From an uncultured Dialister sp. (GTDB lineage: Bacteria > Bacillota > Negativicutes > Veillonellales > Dialisteraceae): a stretch of 64,000 bases of DNA. The stretch is from assembly GCA_900545365.1 (NCBI GenBank), contig UQYL01000001.1:1-64000 (forward strand), given 5' to 3'. Under the pieces are notes generated by a model, which saw nothing but the letters and a program-made list of their open reading frames with translations, ran no database searches and was not told the DNA's origin. Both the position numbers and the translations under genes were made by a program. This document shows positions 17,857-26,469 of this stretch, piece by piece (positions within the stretch are counted from its first letter, which is position 1; every line of letters begins with the position of its first letter).

Positions 17857-20099
17857 GAAAAAGAAAGCCCTCACTTCAGCATAAAAAGTCCAGAAGACGT
17901 TCGGGACACAAATATGAGATTTTAGGCGTTATTTTGTTTCTGCTCGGCATTTTCCTGTGCATGAGTCTGTTCGGAAGAGATATGGGCGTATTTGGCGGCT
18001 GGCTGAGAGATACGCTGCGCTTTTTTTTCGGTATGACCGCAGTCGTACCCTGCTTTTTTGTCAGTCTGCTGGGGGGCCGATACATATATAAAGGGATTGG
18101 ATTCCAGATCACCAAAAGAGTTGTTCTGGGAGGAATTTTGTATGTCCTTCTGGCGTGCTGGATCCATTATTTTCTGTCTGCTGCCGGGAAGGAGCTGGAT
18201 ATCCAGAATGTCCTTGCCTACGGCGGGATTATCGGCAGCGTCTCCGTGTGGGGGCTGCATATTCTGTTTGGAAATGCGGGAACGGCGATCTTTCTTTTTG
18301 CCGCGACGGTATCCGGCGTACTGTTGCTTTCCAAATGGTCGCTCACACGGAGCGTCCGTTCCATCGGGGCGAAAACAGAAACCGGTGTGAAACAGGTACA
18401 GTCTGCGATCCGGGAAAAGAAATCGGCCTGGGACGAGAAAAAGAAGGCTGGAGAAAAACAAGCGGAGGAAGAGGGAGTGCCGCAGGGGTTTCTGTTTGAG
18501 AGAAGAGAAGTTCCTGAAAATGAACGGCCGGTACAGCTTCCTTCGGTCCCGGAAGATATACTGGAAGCCGCCGCATCAGAAGATAGAATTATTTCAGAAG
18601 CAGCAGAGGCTTCCGATGGTACTTCTGGCGGGGGCGAAGACAATCTGCCGGCGGCGCAGGAAGAGCCTGCGCAGTACCATATTCCTCCGCTTTCCCTTTT
18701 ACATGAGGGAAAAGGGACGGGTTCGTCTGCGGTGACAGATGCAAAAAAACACATGAGTATTCTGGAAGCGACACTGAAAAGTTTCGGCGTCAATGTGAAG
18801 ATTACCGATGTCAGTGTCGGGCCTACCGTGACGAGGTATGAACTGGAACCGGCTCCGGGGGTAAAAGTGAGCCGGATCACCAATTTGCAGGATGATATTG
18901 CCCTTCAGCTGGCGGCGACTCACGTGCGGATCGAGGCGCCGATCCCTGGGAAATCAGCTGTCGGCATCGAAGTGCCGAATGCGAAAACGGCGGAAGTGGC
19001 GCTTCGCGATGTGCTGGACAGCAGCAGTTTCCAAAATGCCAGGGGAGGCGTTCCGGCTGCTCTGGGGAAAGATATTACAGGAAAGCCGGTCATTACGGAT
19101 CTGACGAAAATGCCCCATCTCCTGATTGCAGGATCGACAGGAAGCGGGAAAAGCGTCTGCATCAATACGCTCATTATGAGCGTCCTCTTTCATGCGCGCC
19201 CTGAGGAGGTCAAACTGATTCTCATTGATCCGAAGGTGGTAGAGCTGTCTGTCTATAACGGGATACCGCATCTTCGCATTCCTGTTGTAACAGATCCGAA
19301 AAAAGCGGCGGGCGCGCTGCAGTGGGCTGTGCGGGAAATGGAATCCCGGTATCAGCAGTTCTCCGAAGCCCATGTGCGCGACATCGGCGGATACAATAAA
19401 GTGACGCAGGGACAGCCGATGCCGTATATTATCATTATTATTGATGAATTGGCCGATCTGATGATGGTGGCTTCGGACAGTGTGGAAGGCGCGATCTGCC
19501 GTCTGGCGCAGAAAGCGCGCGCTGCCGGTATCCATCTGGTGCTGGCGACGCAGCGGCCTTCGGTCGATGTCATTACCGGCGTAATCAAAGCGAATATTCC
19601 AAGCCGGATCTCTTTTGCCGTGTCTTCCCAGGTGGATTCCCGCACCATCCTTGATATGGCCGGCGCGGAAAAACTGATCGGGAAGGGCGACATGCTTTTC
19701 AATCCGATCGGCGCGCCGAATCCGATCCGCGTACAGGGCGCATTTATTTCCGATGCGGAAGTGGAAAACGTCGTTTCTTATATTAAGGCGGAGTGCGAAG
19801 GCGTTCCGTCAGAGTATGAAGAGATCAACTTGGAGATTCCGGAGGCACAGGAAAAAACGCAAAGCGCGGAGCAGGAAGACGAATTGCTGCAGGAAGCGGC
19901 GGAATGGGTCATGGATACGAAAAAAGCGTCCGTATCCATGCTTCAGCGCCGTTTTCGCATCGGGTATACCCGTGCCGGGCGTCTTATGGATACGCTGGAA
20001 AGTATGGGAATCGTAGGCCCGGCGGAAGGGGCGAAGCCGCGGGAAGTGCTTATGTCTTCGGAAGAAGCGGAAGAACGGTTCTTTCGGAAAGAGCAGTGA
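17853..20099 (+). CDS. ftsK: DNA translocase FtsK/SpoIIIE
   Basis: Membrane-anchored ATP-driven DNA pump that clears chromosome from the division septum. 748 residues, GTG start with GAGGAGG upstream. Four to five hydrophobic segments fill residues 25-165, then a charged linker (about 180-290), an alpha domain, the RecA-like motor with GSTGSGKS near 428-435 and IIIIDELADLMM near 526, and a C-terminal gamma winged helix near 685-745 with RRFRIGYTRAGRLMD that reads KOPS-like sites. Whether it serves division only or also sporulation cannot be told. Confidence 0.95.
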   Translation: MRKRKPSLQHKKSRRRSGHKYEILGVILFLLGIFLCMSLFGRDMGVFGGWLRDTLRFFFGMTAVVPCFFVSLLGGRYIYKGIGFQITKRVVLGGILYVLLACWIHYFLSAAGKELDIQNVLAYGGIIGSVSVWGLHILFGNAGTAIFLFAATVSGVLLLSKWSLTRSVRSIGAKTETGVKQVQSAIREKKSAWDEKKKAGEKQAEEEGVPQGFLFERREVPENERPVQLPSVPEDILEAAASEDRIISEAAEASDGTSGGGEDNLPAAQEEPAQYHIPPLSLLHEGKGTGSSAVTDAKKHMSILEATLKSFGVNVKITDVSVGPTVTRYELEPAPGVKVSRITNLQDDIALQLAATHVRIEAPIPGKSAVGIEVPNAKTAEVALRDVLDSSSFQNARGGVPAALGKDITGKPVITDLTKMPHLLIAGSTGSGKSVCINTLIMSVLFHARPEEVKLILIDPKVVELSVYNGIPHLRIPVVTDPKKAAGALQWAVREMESRYQQFSEAHVRDIGGYNKVTQGQPMPYIIIIIDELADLMMVASDSVEGAICRLAQKARAAGIHLVLATQRPSVDVITGVIKANIPSRISFAVSSQVDSRTILDMAGAEKLIGKGDMLFNPIGAPNPIRVQGAFISDAEVENVVSYIKAECEGVPSEYEEINLEIPEAQEKTQSAEQEDELLQEAAEWVMDTKKASVSMLQRRFRIGYTRAGRLMDTLESMGIVGPAEGAKPREVLMSSEEAEERFFRKEQ

Positions 20100-20153
20100 G
20101 GCAGGTCAACAGAAAAACTTTATTCTATAAAGACGGGGGAGAGGTACAGCTTT

Positions 20154-21188
20154 ATGCGAAGATGCGGATCAGTAATCCTTTTTCTGCTTCTCGCAGGACT
20201 GGTATTTGCGGGGATCTTTTACTATGCGGAAATGCGGGCCCGGCAGAAGCGACAGGAGGTCCAGCCGGAAGAACGGCTGGAAATTTATACGGATCTTCCG
20301 CAGAGCGCACTGCAGATCTTTGATCGGCCGTATTATAAGGAATTCGGTGTGGGGCTTTCCATTACAGAAATGACTCCGGCACAGATTGTGGAGAATGCGG
20401 AAAAGGGAACGATCCCTGATCTGTATCTCGTATCCCAGCATACGCTGGATAAATTGAAAGACATGAACATGCTGGCCGTATATGCCTCAGACAGGACGGA
20501 TACTGTTCTGAACGGATGCAAAGATGAAGACGGCTACTGGACAGGCGTTTGGATGAATCCGGCGGTATTTGCGGTCAATACGGATTTTGCCCTTACGCAT
20601 CCCGCATTTTTTTATACGTGGGATGAAGTGCTGTCTCGGCAGAGCGTGCGTCTGGTGATGACAGATTTTATTTCCGCGGACTATTCGGAAGAGAGCCTTA
20701 TTTCTCTGACAGAGCATTTTGGGCAGAAAGAATGCTTTGCCCGGCTGCGCAGCGCGGCGGGGCATATCGTGCAGTACGGCAAATATCTGTCTACGCCGGC
20801 GCAGATGGCGGCTATGGACAAGTGCGATATAGGGATTTCCGGATTTAATGAAGTCATGCGGGTGAAGCAGGATGGCCTCCCTGTGAAAATTATTTATCCC
20901 GAAGACGGCACGTTTTACTATTTGTATGGAGCTGCGCTGTCAGCGGCGGAAGCACGCCGCGAGGAAGCGCAGCGGTTTATGGACTGGATATTGGATTCCG
21001 CGGCAAGAAAGCCGATGTTGGAAAAGCACGGATATTATTTCCTCTATGTCAATGAAACAAGGCTGCCGGAAGACGAGGCAAATATGAAAATTGAATTCTG
21101 GCCGCTGGAGAAAAAATATACCGATGAAGGGAAAAAGGATTTGCTGGAACAGTGGCTGCAGCAGATCCGGTTTGGAAAGGATTTGTGA
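20154..21188 (+). CDS. Periplasmic substrate-binding protein-like, membrane-anchored, no transporter nearby
   Basis: 344 residues. One hydrophobic N-terminal segment (about residues 5-24) with no lipobox or clear cleavage site, so probably a membrane anchor facing the periplasm. The body resembles type 2 periplasmic binding proteins of the iron/polyamine/extracellular-solute class: IPDLYLVSQ, GVWMNPAVFAVNTD, then YGAALSAAEARREEAQRFMDWILD near the end. No permease or ATPase gene is adjacent; it lies between ftsK and rimO, with a good GGGGGAGAGG ribosome binding site. Ligand unknown; it could also be a sensor rather than a transporter component. Confidence 0.65.
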   Translation: MRRCGSVILFLLLAGLVFAGIFYYAEMRARQKRQEVQPEERLEIYTDLPQSALQIFDRPYYKEFGVGLSITEMTPAQIVENAEKGTIPDLYLVSQHTLDKLKDMNMLAVYASDRTDTVLNGCKDEDGYWTGVWMNPAVFAVNTDFALTHPAFFYTWDEVLSRQSVRLVMTDFISADYSEESLISLTEHFGQKECFARLRSAAGHIVQYGKYLSTPAQMAAMDKCDIGISGFNEVMRVKQDGLPVKIIYPEDGTFYYLYGAALSAAEARREEAQRFMDWILDSAARKPMLEKHGYYFLYVNETRLPEDEANMKIEFWPLEKKYTDEGKKDLLEQWLQQIRFGKDL

Positions 21189-21189
21189 A

Positions 21190-22530
21190 ATGAATAAGAA
21201 AATCGGTTTCATCAGCCTCGGCTGTTCTAAAAATCTGGTGGATACAGAAAAAATGCTCGGCCTGCTTGCGGACGCCGGATATGAACTGACGGATGATCTG
21301 GAAGAAGCGCAGATCATTATTGTCAATACATGCACATTTATTGACCCGGCAAAGGAAGAATCCGTGCAGACACTGCTGGAGGCGGCAGAATATAAAAAGC
21401 AGGGTGTCTGCGAGAGACTGGTGGCAGCGGGCTGTCTGACACAGGAATTTCAGTCGGAGCTGGCCAGGGAGATTCCGGAGATCGATATCCTCCTGGGGAC
21501 AAATTCCTGGCAGCGCATACTGGAAGCGGTGCGGCGGTCTTATCAGGCGGAAGAAAAGGTACAGTTTTTCGATACGATTCCGTGCGCGCATGAAGAATTG
21601 ATTCCGCGGCAGCTGACGACGCCGGAATATATGGCGTATGTAAAGATTGCGGAAGGATGCAGCAACGGCTGTACATTTTGCTATATTCCCTATGTGCGCG
21701 GAAGAATGAGGAGCCGTCCAATCTCATCTGTTATTCATGAAGTCAGAGAATTGGCGGAAAGAGGCGTGAAGGAAATCAATCTGATCGCGCAGGATCTGTC
21801 CTGTTACGGCCGGGATCTGCGCGATGGGACGACGTTGGCGCAGCTGCTGCGTGAAATGGTTCAGATTGAGGGCATTCACTGGATACGGCTGTTTTATTTG
21901 TATCCGACGAATTTTACGGACGAACTGCTTGATCTGATCGTAAAAGAGCCCAAAATCTGTAAATATGTGGATATTCCGCTGCAGCACATCAGCGATCCTG
22001 TGCTGAAGCGGATGAATCGAAGGGATTCCTCGGCGAGCATTCGCACACTGCTGACAAAGCTGCGGAGCGCACCGGTTCCCATGACGATCCGCACCACGCT
22101 GATGGTGGGATTCCCCGGCGAGACAGAAGAGGATTTTCAGCAGCTGCTTGATTTTATTCAGGAAGTAAAATTTGATGACCTGGGAGCGTTTACGTTTTCA
22201 CCTCAGGACGGAACGCCGGCAGCCCGTATGGATGGACAGATTCCGGAAGAAATCAAGGAAGACAGATATCATAAGCTGATGGCGGCGCAGGCGGCTATTT
22301 CAGAGGAAAATGACCAGAAAGCGATTGGTATGGAAACAGAAGCACTGGTTGAAGAGTTGATTGAAACGGAGGACGGACTGATACAGGCGAAGGGAAGGAC
22401 GATATTCCAGGCGCCGGAAGTGGATGGAAATGTGTATATTGATAATCCAGGCGATGCAGCGCCCGGAGATTTTATAAAGATCAGGATCACTGACGGATAT
22501 GCGTATGATCTGATTGCGGAGCGCATTTGA
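21190..22530 (+). CDS. rimO: Ribosomal protein S12 (aspartate) methylthiotransferase RimO
   Basis: Radical SAM methylthiotransferase modifying an aspartate of ribosomal protein S12. 446 residues starting MNKKIGFISLGCSKNLVDTE. N-terminal cluster cysteines in LGCSKN, NTCTFI and AAGCLTQ; radical SAM motif CSNGCTFC; C-terminal TRAM domain ending the protein. LGCSKNLVDTE favours RimO over MiaB. The start lies one base after the previous stop, with GGAAAGGA as ribosome binding site. It is followed closely by cinA and recA. Confidence 0.94.
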   Translation: MNKKIGFISLGCSKNLVDTEKMLGLLADAGYELTDDLEEAQIIIVNTCTFIDPAKEESVQTLLEAAEYKKQGVCERLVAAGCLTQEFQSELAREIPEIDILLGTNSWQRILEAVRRSYQAEEKVQFFDTIPCAHEELIPRQLTTPEYMAYVKIAEGCSNGCTFCYIPYVRGRMRSRPISSVIHEVRELAERGVKEINLIAQDLSCYGRDLRDGTTLAQLLREMVQIEGIHWIRLFYLYPTNFTDELLDLIVKEPKICKYVDIPLQHISDPVLKRMNRRDSSASIRTLLTKLRSAPVPMTIRTTLMVGFPGETEEDFQQLLDFIQEVKFDDLGAFTFSPQDGTPAARMDGQIPEEIKEDRYHKLMAAQAAISEENDQKAIGMETEALVEELIETEDGLIQAKGRTIFQAPEVDGNVYIDNPGDAAPGDFIKIRITDGYAYDLIAERI

Positions 22531-22546
22531 TATACAGGCGGCAGAA

Positions 22547-23809
22547 ATGATTGCGGAAATCATAACGACGGGAACAGAATTGCTTCTGGGAGAAATTCTC
22601 GATGAAAACAGCCGGTGGCTGGCGTCTTTTCTCAATGAATACGGATATACGGTGGCCTATATGACGACGGCGGGAGATAACCCTGAACGGCTGCGTACTG
22701 TGATCGGGGAGGCGCTTTCCCGGGCGGATCTCGTGATTACGTCTGGAGGACTTGGTTCTACGCAGGGAGATCTCACTAAAAAAGCCGGTGCTGAAGCTTT
22801 GGGCAGGAACTATGTGCTGTTTCCGGAAGAAGCGGCCCGGCTGAAACAATATTATGAGGAGCAGGGAAGGCAGTGTCTGCCCGCGCACATTAGGCAGGCA
22901 TGGTTCGCAGAAGGCGCAGAGCTGCTGCCAAATGATGTGGGAACGGCAAGTGGTTCCGCTGTCGCTGCCGGCGGGAAAATTCTGATCCATCTTCCCGGGC
23001 CGCCGGCAGAGATGGAACGAATGGCAGAGACTTATATGATGCCGTGGCTGACTGCACACTGCGGGGCACAGGGGAGCATTGTCTCCTTGGTTTTATCGGT
23101 GACCGGGCTGAGCGAAGCAGAAACAGAGCTGCGTATCATGGATCTTGTGAAGAATCAGACGAATCCGACGATTGCGCTGTATGTCAGGCCCGGATACATC
23201 GCTGTGCGTCTTACGGCAAAAGGAAAAGATAAGATAGAGGCAAGAAAGCTGATTGCGCCGCTGGAAAAGGAAATCTGTTCCCGGATACCGGCAATGCGGT
23301 ATAATTTGGAAGAAGACGGAAGAAAAGAACTGGCGGGCCTGCTTCTGGCGAATCACATGTCAGTCAGCGCGGCTGAATCCTGCACGGGCGGACTGATCGG
23401 AAAACTGATCACAGATATGCCCGGGAGCTCCGCCTATTTTGCGGGCAGTGCAGTAACGTACTGGAATCAGGCGAAAGAGAAGGTATTGACCGTTTCTTCG
23501 GATACTTTGAAAAAATATACGGCAGTCAGCGCTGAAACAGCGGCTGAGATGGCCCGGGGCAGCCGTGCTCTGTACGGGACGGATATTGCTGTTTCGACGA
23601 CTGGATATGCAGGCCCTGGCGAGGGCGAGCGGGGAGAGCCGGCCGGATTGGTTTATATCGGCGTGGACGGTTCCTGGGGAACGGAAGTCTATAAAGAGCA
23701 GTTCCGGGGAGGCAGAAAAAGCGTGCGCTACGGCGCGGCGGAAAAAGCGCTGTTTTATGCAGCTCGGTATTTGAAAAAGCATATCAAAACAGAAAAGAGG
23801 GAGATATAA
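22547..23809 (+). CDS. cinA: CinA family protein (NMN amidohydrolase / competence-damage inducible)
   Basis: 420 residues. N-terminal MoCF/COG1058 domain beginning IAEIITTGTELLLGEILDENS with TSGGLGSTQGDLTK, and C-terminal nicotinamide-nucleotide amidase domain with SAAESCTGGLIGKLI and STTGYAGPGEGE. Such two-domain proteins recycle NMN and remove damaged nucleotides. I start at the ATG at 22547, since the earlier in-frame ATG at 22514 lies inside rimO and adds unconserved residues. The gene ends directly before recA, the classical cinA-recA order. Confidence 0.93.
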   Translation: MIAEIITTGTELLLGEILDENSRWLASFLNEYGYTVAYMTTAGDNPERLRTVIGEALSRADLVITSGGLGSTQGDLTKKAGAEALGRNYVLFPEEAARLKQYYEEQGRQCLPAHIRQAWFAEGAELLPNDVGTASGSAVAAGGKILIHLPGPPAEMERMAETYMMPWLTAHCGAQGSIVSLVLSVTGLSEAETELRIMDLVKNQTNPTIALYVRPGYIAVRLTAKGKDKIEARKLIAPLEKEICSRIPAMRYNLEEDGRKELAGLLLANHMSVSAAESCTGGLIGKLITDMPGSSAYFAGSAVTYWNQAKEKVLTVSSDTLKKYTAVSAETAAEMARGSRALYGTDIAVSTTGYAGPGEGERGEPAGLVYIGVDGSWGTEVYKEQFRGGRKSVRYGAAEKALFYAARYLKKHIKTEKREI

Positions 23810-24880
23810 ATGGCTGGAATTGCAAAAGCGGCAGAATCCATCGGTGCGGAGAAGAAAAAGGCACTGGATAACGCCATGCATCAGATTGAAAAAGAATTTG
23901 GCTCCGGCGCGATCATGCGGCTTGGCGACATGGGCGCGAGAATGAATCTGGAAGTGATCCCGACGGGATCGCTGGCACTTGACATTGCGGTTGGCGTCGG
24001 CGGTTATCCGCGGGGAAGAGTCATTGAAATTTACGGCCCTGAATCTTCAGGCAAGACGACGCTGGCGCTTCATGCGATTGCGGAAGCGCAGAAAATGGGC
24101 GGCGTGGCTGCTTTCATCGATGCGGAACATGCGCTTGATCCGATTTACGCGCATCATCTGGGCGTGGACACGCATGATCTGCTGATTTCACAGCCTGACT
24201 GCGGCGAGCAGGCACTCAGCATCTGCGAAGCGCTGGTCCGCAGCGGCGCGGTGGATATTGTCGTTATCGATTCCGTTGCCGCTCTGGTGCCCCGGCAGGA
24301 AATCGAGGGAGATATCAGCGATCAGTCCGTGGGGCTGCAGGCCCGGCTGATGAGCAAAGCGCTTCGCAAATTGACCGGTTTCATCAGCAAATCGGGAACG
24401 ACAGTTATTTTTATCAACCAGATCCGTGAAAAAGTCGGTATTATGTTTGGCAATCCGGAAACGACGACCGGCGGCCGCGCACTGAAATTCTATTCTACGA
24501 TACGCGTGGAAGTTCGCCGTGCAGAAGCGATCAAGAGCGGCACGGAGATCATCGGGAACCGGACCAGAGCAAAAGTTGTAAAGAATAAAGTAGCGCCTCC
24601 TTTTAAAGTCGCTGATTTTGATATCATGTACGGGGAAGGCATTTCTAAAGAAGGCACGCTGATCGACATGGCGACGAGTCTGGAGATCCTGCAGAAGAGC
24701 GGCGCCTGGTATTCTTATAAAGGTGAACGGATTTCTCAGGGGCGGGAGAATGCAAAGCAGTATCTGCGTGAGCATCCTGATATTGCCGCTGAGATTGACC
24801 GGACGATCAGGGATACGCTGATGGCCGAACCGGAAACTTTTGAAGACGGCGTGATTGCGGCTGCCGATGAAGAAAAGTAA
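23810..24880 (+). CDS. recA: Recombinase RecA
   Basis: Strand-exchange protein and SOS co-protease. 356 residues. Walker A GPESSGKTT near 75-83, VVIDSVAALVP, loop L2 region GGRALKFY, and the LEIL..GAWYSY block all conserved. It starts one base after the cinA stop, with a purine-rich ribosome binding site. No LexA-type operator is apparent in the short gap, so it is likely transcribed with cinA. Confidence 0.98.
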   Translation: MAGIAKAAESIGAEKKKALDNAMHQIEKEFGSGAIMRLGDMGARMNLEVIPTGSLALDIAVGVGGYPRGRVIEIYGPESSGKTTLALHAIAEAQKMGGVAAFIDAEHALDPIYAHHLGVDTHDLLISQPDCGEQALSICEALVRSGAVDIVVIDSVAALVPRQEIEGDISDQSVGLQARLMSKALRKLTGFISKSGTTVIFINQIREKVGIMFGNPETTTGGRALKFYSTIRVEVRRAEAIKSGTEIIGNRTRAKVVKNKVAPPFKVADFDIMYGEGISKEGTLIDMATSLEILQKSGAWYSYKGERISQGRENAKQYLREHPDIAAEIDRTIRDTLMAEPETFEDGVIAAADEEK

Positions 24881-25307
24881 TCGATCTGCCTATGAAGCGG
24901 CTCTGCGTCTTCTGGAATACCGCGCGCAGAGCGAATATGAAATCAGGACAAAGCTGAAGCGCCGGGGATATGAGGATGAAGATATTGAAAAAGCTGTAGA
25001 GAAACTGTATTTCTATCATTATCTGAACGATGAAGAACTGGCGGAAGAGATTTTTGTCAATTACAGAGATTTCCTCTTTTATGGAGATCGATACATACAG
25101 GGAAAGATGAAACTGCGCGGCCTGACTTGCAGGCATCATCTGACAGAGGCGGAAGAACGGGAAAAAGCAAAGCTGGCACTGGAGAAAAAAGCCGCCGCTG
25201 TGCCGAACATACGGGACAATTACCGACGGGCTGCCGGCTTTCTGCTGCGGCGGGGCTTTTCTTATGCTGCCGTATCTTTCGTGCTTGGAAACAAAGAAGA
25301 ATTTTGA
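24867..25307 (+). CDS. recX: Regulatory protein RecX
   Basis: Modulates RecA filaments. 146 residues with RecX-type tandem three-helix repeats: AYEAALRLLEYRAQSEYEIRTKLKRRGYE, a second around YLNDEELAEEIF, a third near LLRRGFSYAAVSFVL. The start overlaps recA by 14 bases in another frame, so it is coupled to recA. Slightly shorter than average. Confidence 0.86.
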   Translation: MKKSNRSAYEAALRLLEYRAQSEYEIRTKLKRRGYEDEDIEKAVEKLYFYHYLNDEELAEEIFVNYRDFLFYGDRYIQGKMKLRGLTCRHHLTEAEEREKAKLALEKKAAAVPNIRDNYRRAAGFLLRRGFSYAAVSFVLGNKEEF

Positions 25308-25313
25308 GTGTAT

Positions 25314-25347
25314 AAGCTGTTATCCATGGTCGGACGACAGCTTTTTT
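25314..25347 (+). terminator. Terminator after recX
   Basis: AAGCTGT (25314-25320) pairs with ACAGCTT (25337-25343), followed by a T-run. Confidence 0.8.
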
Positions 25348-25366
25348 ATTTTGGAAATTTCATAAT

Positions 25367-25416
25367 AGTCAAAAAGAAAATAAACTATTGACTATTTGAC
25401 TATTTGACTTTATAAT
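25367..25416 (+). promoter_or_regulatory. ctsR promoter with CtsR-like operator repeats
   Basis: TTGACT at 25388-25393, 17-base spacer and a perfect TATAAT at 25411-25416. TTGACT recurs at 25396 and 25404, giving three direct copies with an 8-base period, the first being the -35 box; an inverted copy AGTCAAA lies at 25367-25373. On the other strand this reads AGTCAAAT twice then AGTCAA, clearly related to the CtsR heptamer RGTCAAA, but the known CtsR site has a 10-base period. Confidence 0.8.
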
Positions 25417-25469
25417 AAGCGCAGACAGATGAAAGGAGAAAGAGAAACTAGGAACAGTGGTGGTGAATC

Positions 25470-25931
25470 ATGAATACGATGTTGTCTGACCGGATTGAAC
25501 GGTTTATTTTGAATCAGCTGAGGCAGCAGAATACGCCGGTTCTGGTTCTGAAAAGAAAAGCGGTGGCGGATCTTCTGGAGTGCGCTCCTTCGCAGGTCAC
25601 GTATGTCATTAATACCCGGTTTTTGCCGGATCAGAGATTTTCTGTAGAATCGCGCCGCGGAAGCGGCGGATTTATCCGGATCGCCGTACGGACGGAACAA
25701 CCGCCGGAATTTTCCGGAGAAGAACGGAAACCGGAGCCTGATCCGGCAGAGGAATATCTCAAAAAATATGTCCAGCTGCTCATGTCTTCTGGAGCTATTA
25801 CGATGCGTGAATTTTTGATGATTCGCGAGCTGATGAACATGTTTATGGAACATTGTCCGCAGGAACACAGAGAACATGCCGTAAAAGATGCGGTCGGCAG
25901 GATCAGCCGGATCATAAAGGAGGGGAAATAA
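25470..25931 (+). CDS. ctsR: Transcriptional repressor CtsR
   Basis: Represses class III heat-shock genes. 153 residues, normal length. The N-terminal DNA-binding domain shows LSDRIERFILNQL, then CAPSQVTYVINTRF, and the wing RRGSGGFIRI with the arginine-glycine thermosensor loop (near residues 61-68). First gene of the ctsR-mcsA-mcsB-clpC operon, separated from mcsA by one base. It probably represses its own promoter through the repeats at 25367-25416. Confidence 0.95.
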   Translation: MNTMLSDRIERFILNQLRQQNTPVLVLKRKAVADLLECAPSQVTYVINTRFLPDQRFSVESRRGSGGFIRIAVRTEQPPEFSGEERKPEPDPAEEYLKKYVQLLMSSGAITMREFLMIRELMNMFMEHCPQEHREHAVKDAVGRISRIIKEGK

Positions 25932-25932
25932 A

Positions 25933-26469
25933 ATGCTTTGTGAGCGTTGTCATAAAAAGGAAGCGACTGTGCATTATGTACAGATCGTCAATGGACAAAA
26001 GACAGAATCTCATCTCTGCGCAGCATGTGCGGGACGTGAGAATCTCATGACCAGGGCAGGTACGTTCCGTGGAATGGAAAATTTTATGGGCTCTGTTTTT
26101 GAAGATCCTTTCTTCAGAAGCGTCTGGGACCATCCTTTTGAGAGGAGCGGAAGGCTTTCCTGTCCCGAATGCGGAATGACGCTGGATACATTTCGGGAAA
26201 AAGGCGAGCTGGGCTGTCCGGATTGCTATGAAGCGTTCCGGGAACAGCTGAGGCCGCTGTTTGAAAAAACGCAGGAAGGCACGGCGCACAGGGGAAAAAA
26301 TCCGGCGGATAAAGAAAAACCGCAGGACAGCGGAGAGTCGCCGGAGCTGAAGGCTCTGAAAGAGAAGCTGAATGCGCTTGTGGCAGAAGAGAAGTATGAA
26401 GAAGCGGCCAGAGTGCGGGATCAGATCAGAGATTTAACGGAGAAAGGGAAAAAGAATGACGGTCAGTGA
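25933..26469 (+). CDS. mcsA: McsA, zinc-binding activator of the McsB/CtsR system
   Basis: 178 residues. Four CxxC pairs: CERC near residue 3, CAAC near 28, CPEC near 77 and CPDC near 96, which bind zinc, then a C-terminal UVR motif (ELKALKEKLNALVAEEKYEEAA) of the kind that contacts ClpC or McsB. In Bacillus McsA activates the McsB arginine kinase. Here its partner appears catalytically degenerate, so McsA may act mainly through ClpC or CtsR binding. Overlaps mcsB by 14 bases. Confidence 0.92.
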   Translation: MLCERCHKKEATVHYVQIVNGQKTESHLCAACAGRENLMTRAGTFRGMENFMGSVFEDPFFRSVWDHPFERSGRLSCPECGMTLDTFREKGELGCPDCYEAFREQLRPLFEKTQEGTAHRGKNPADKEKPQDSGESPELKALKEKLNALVAEEKYEEAARVRDQIRDLTEKGKKNDGQ

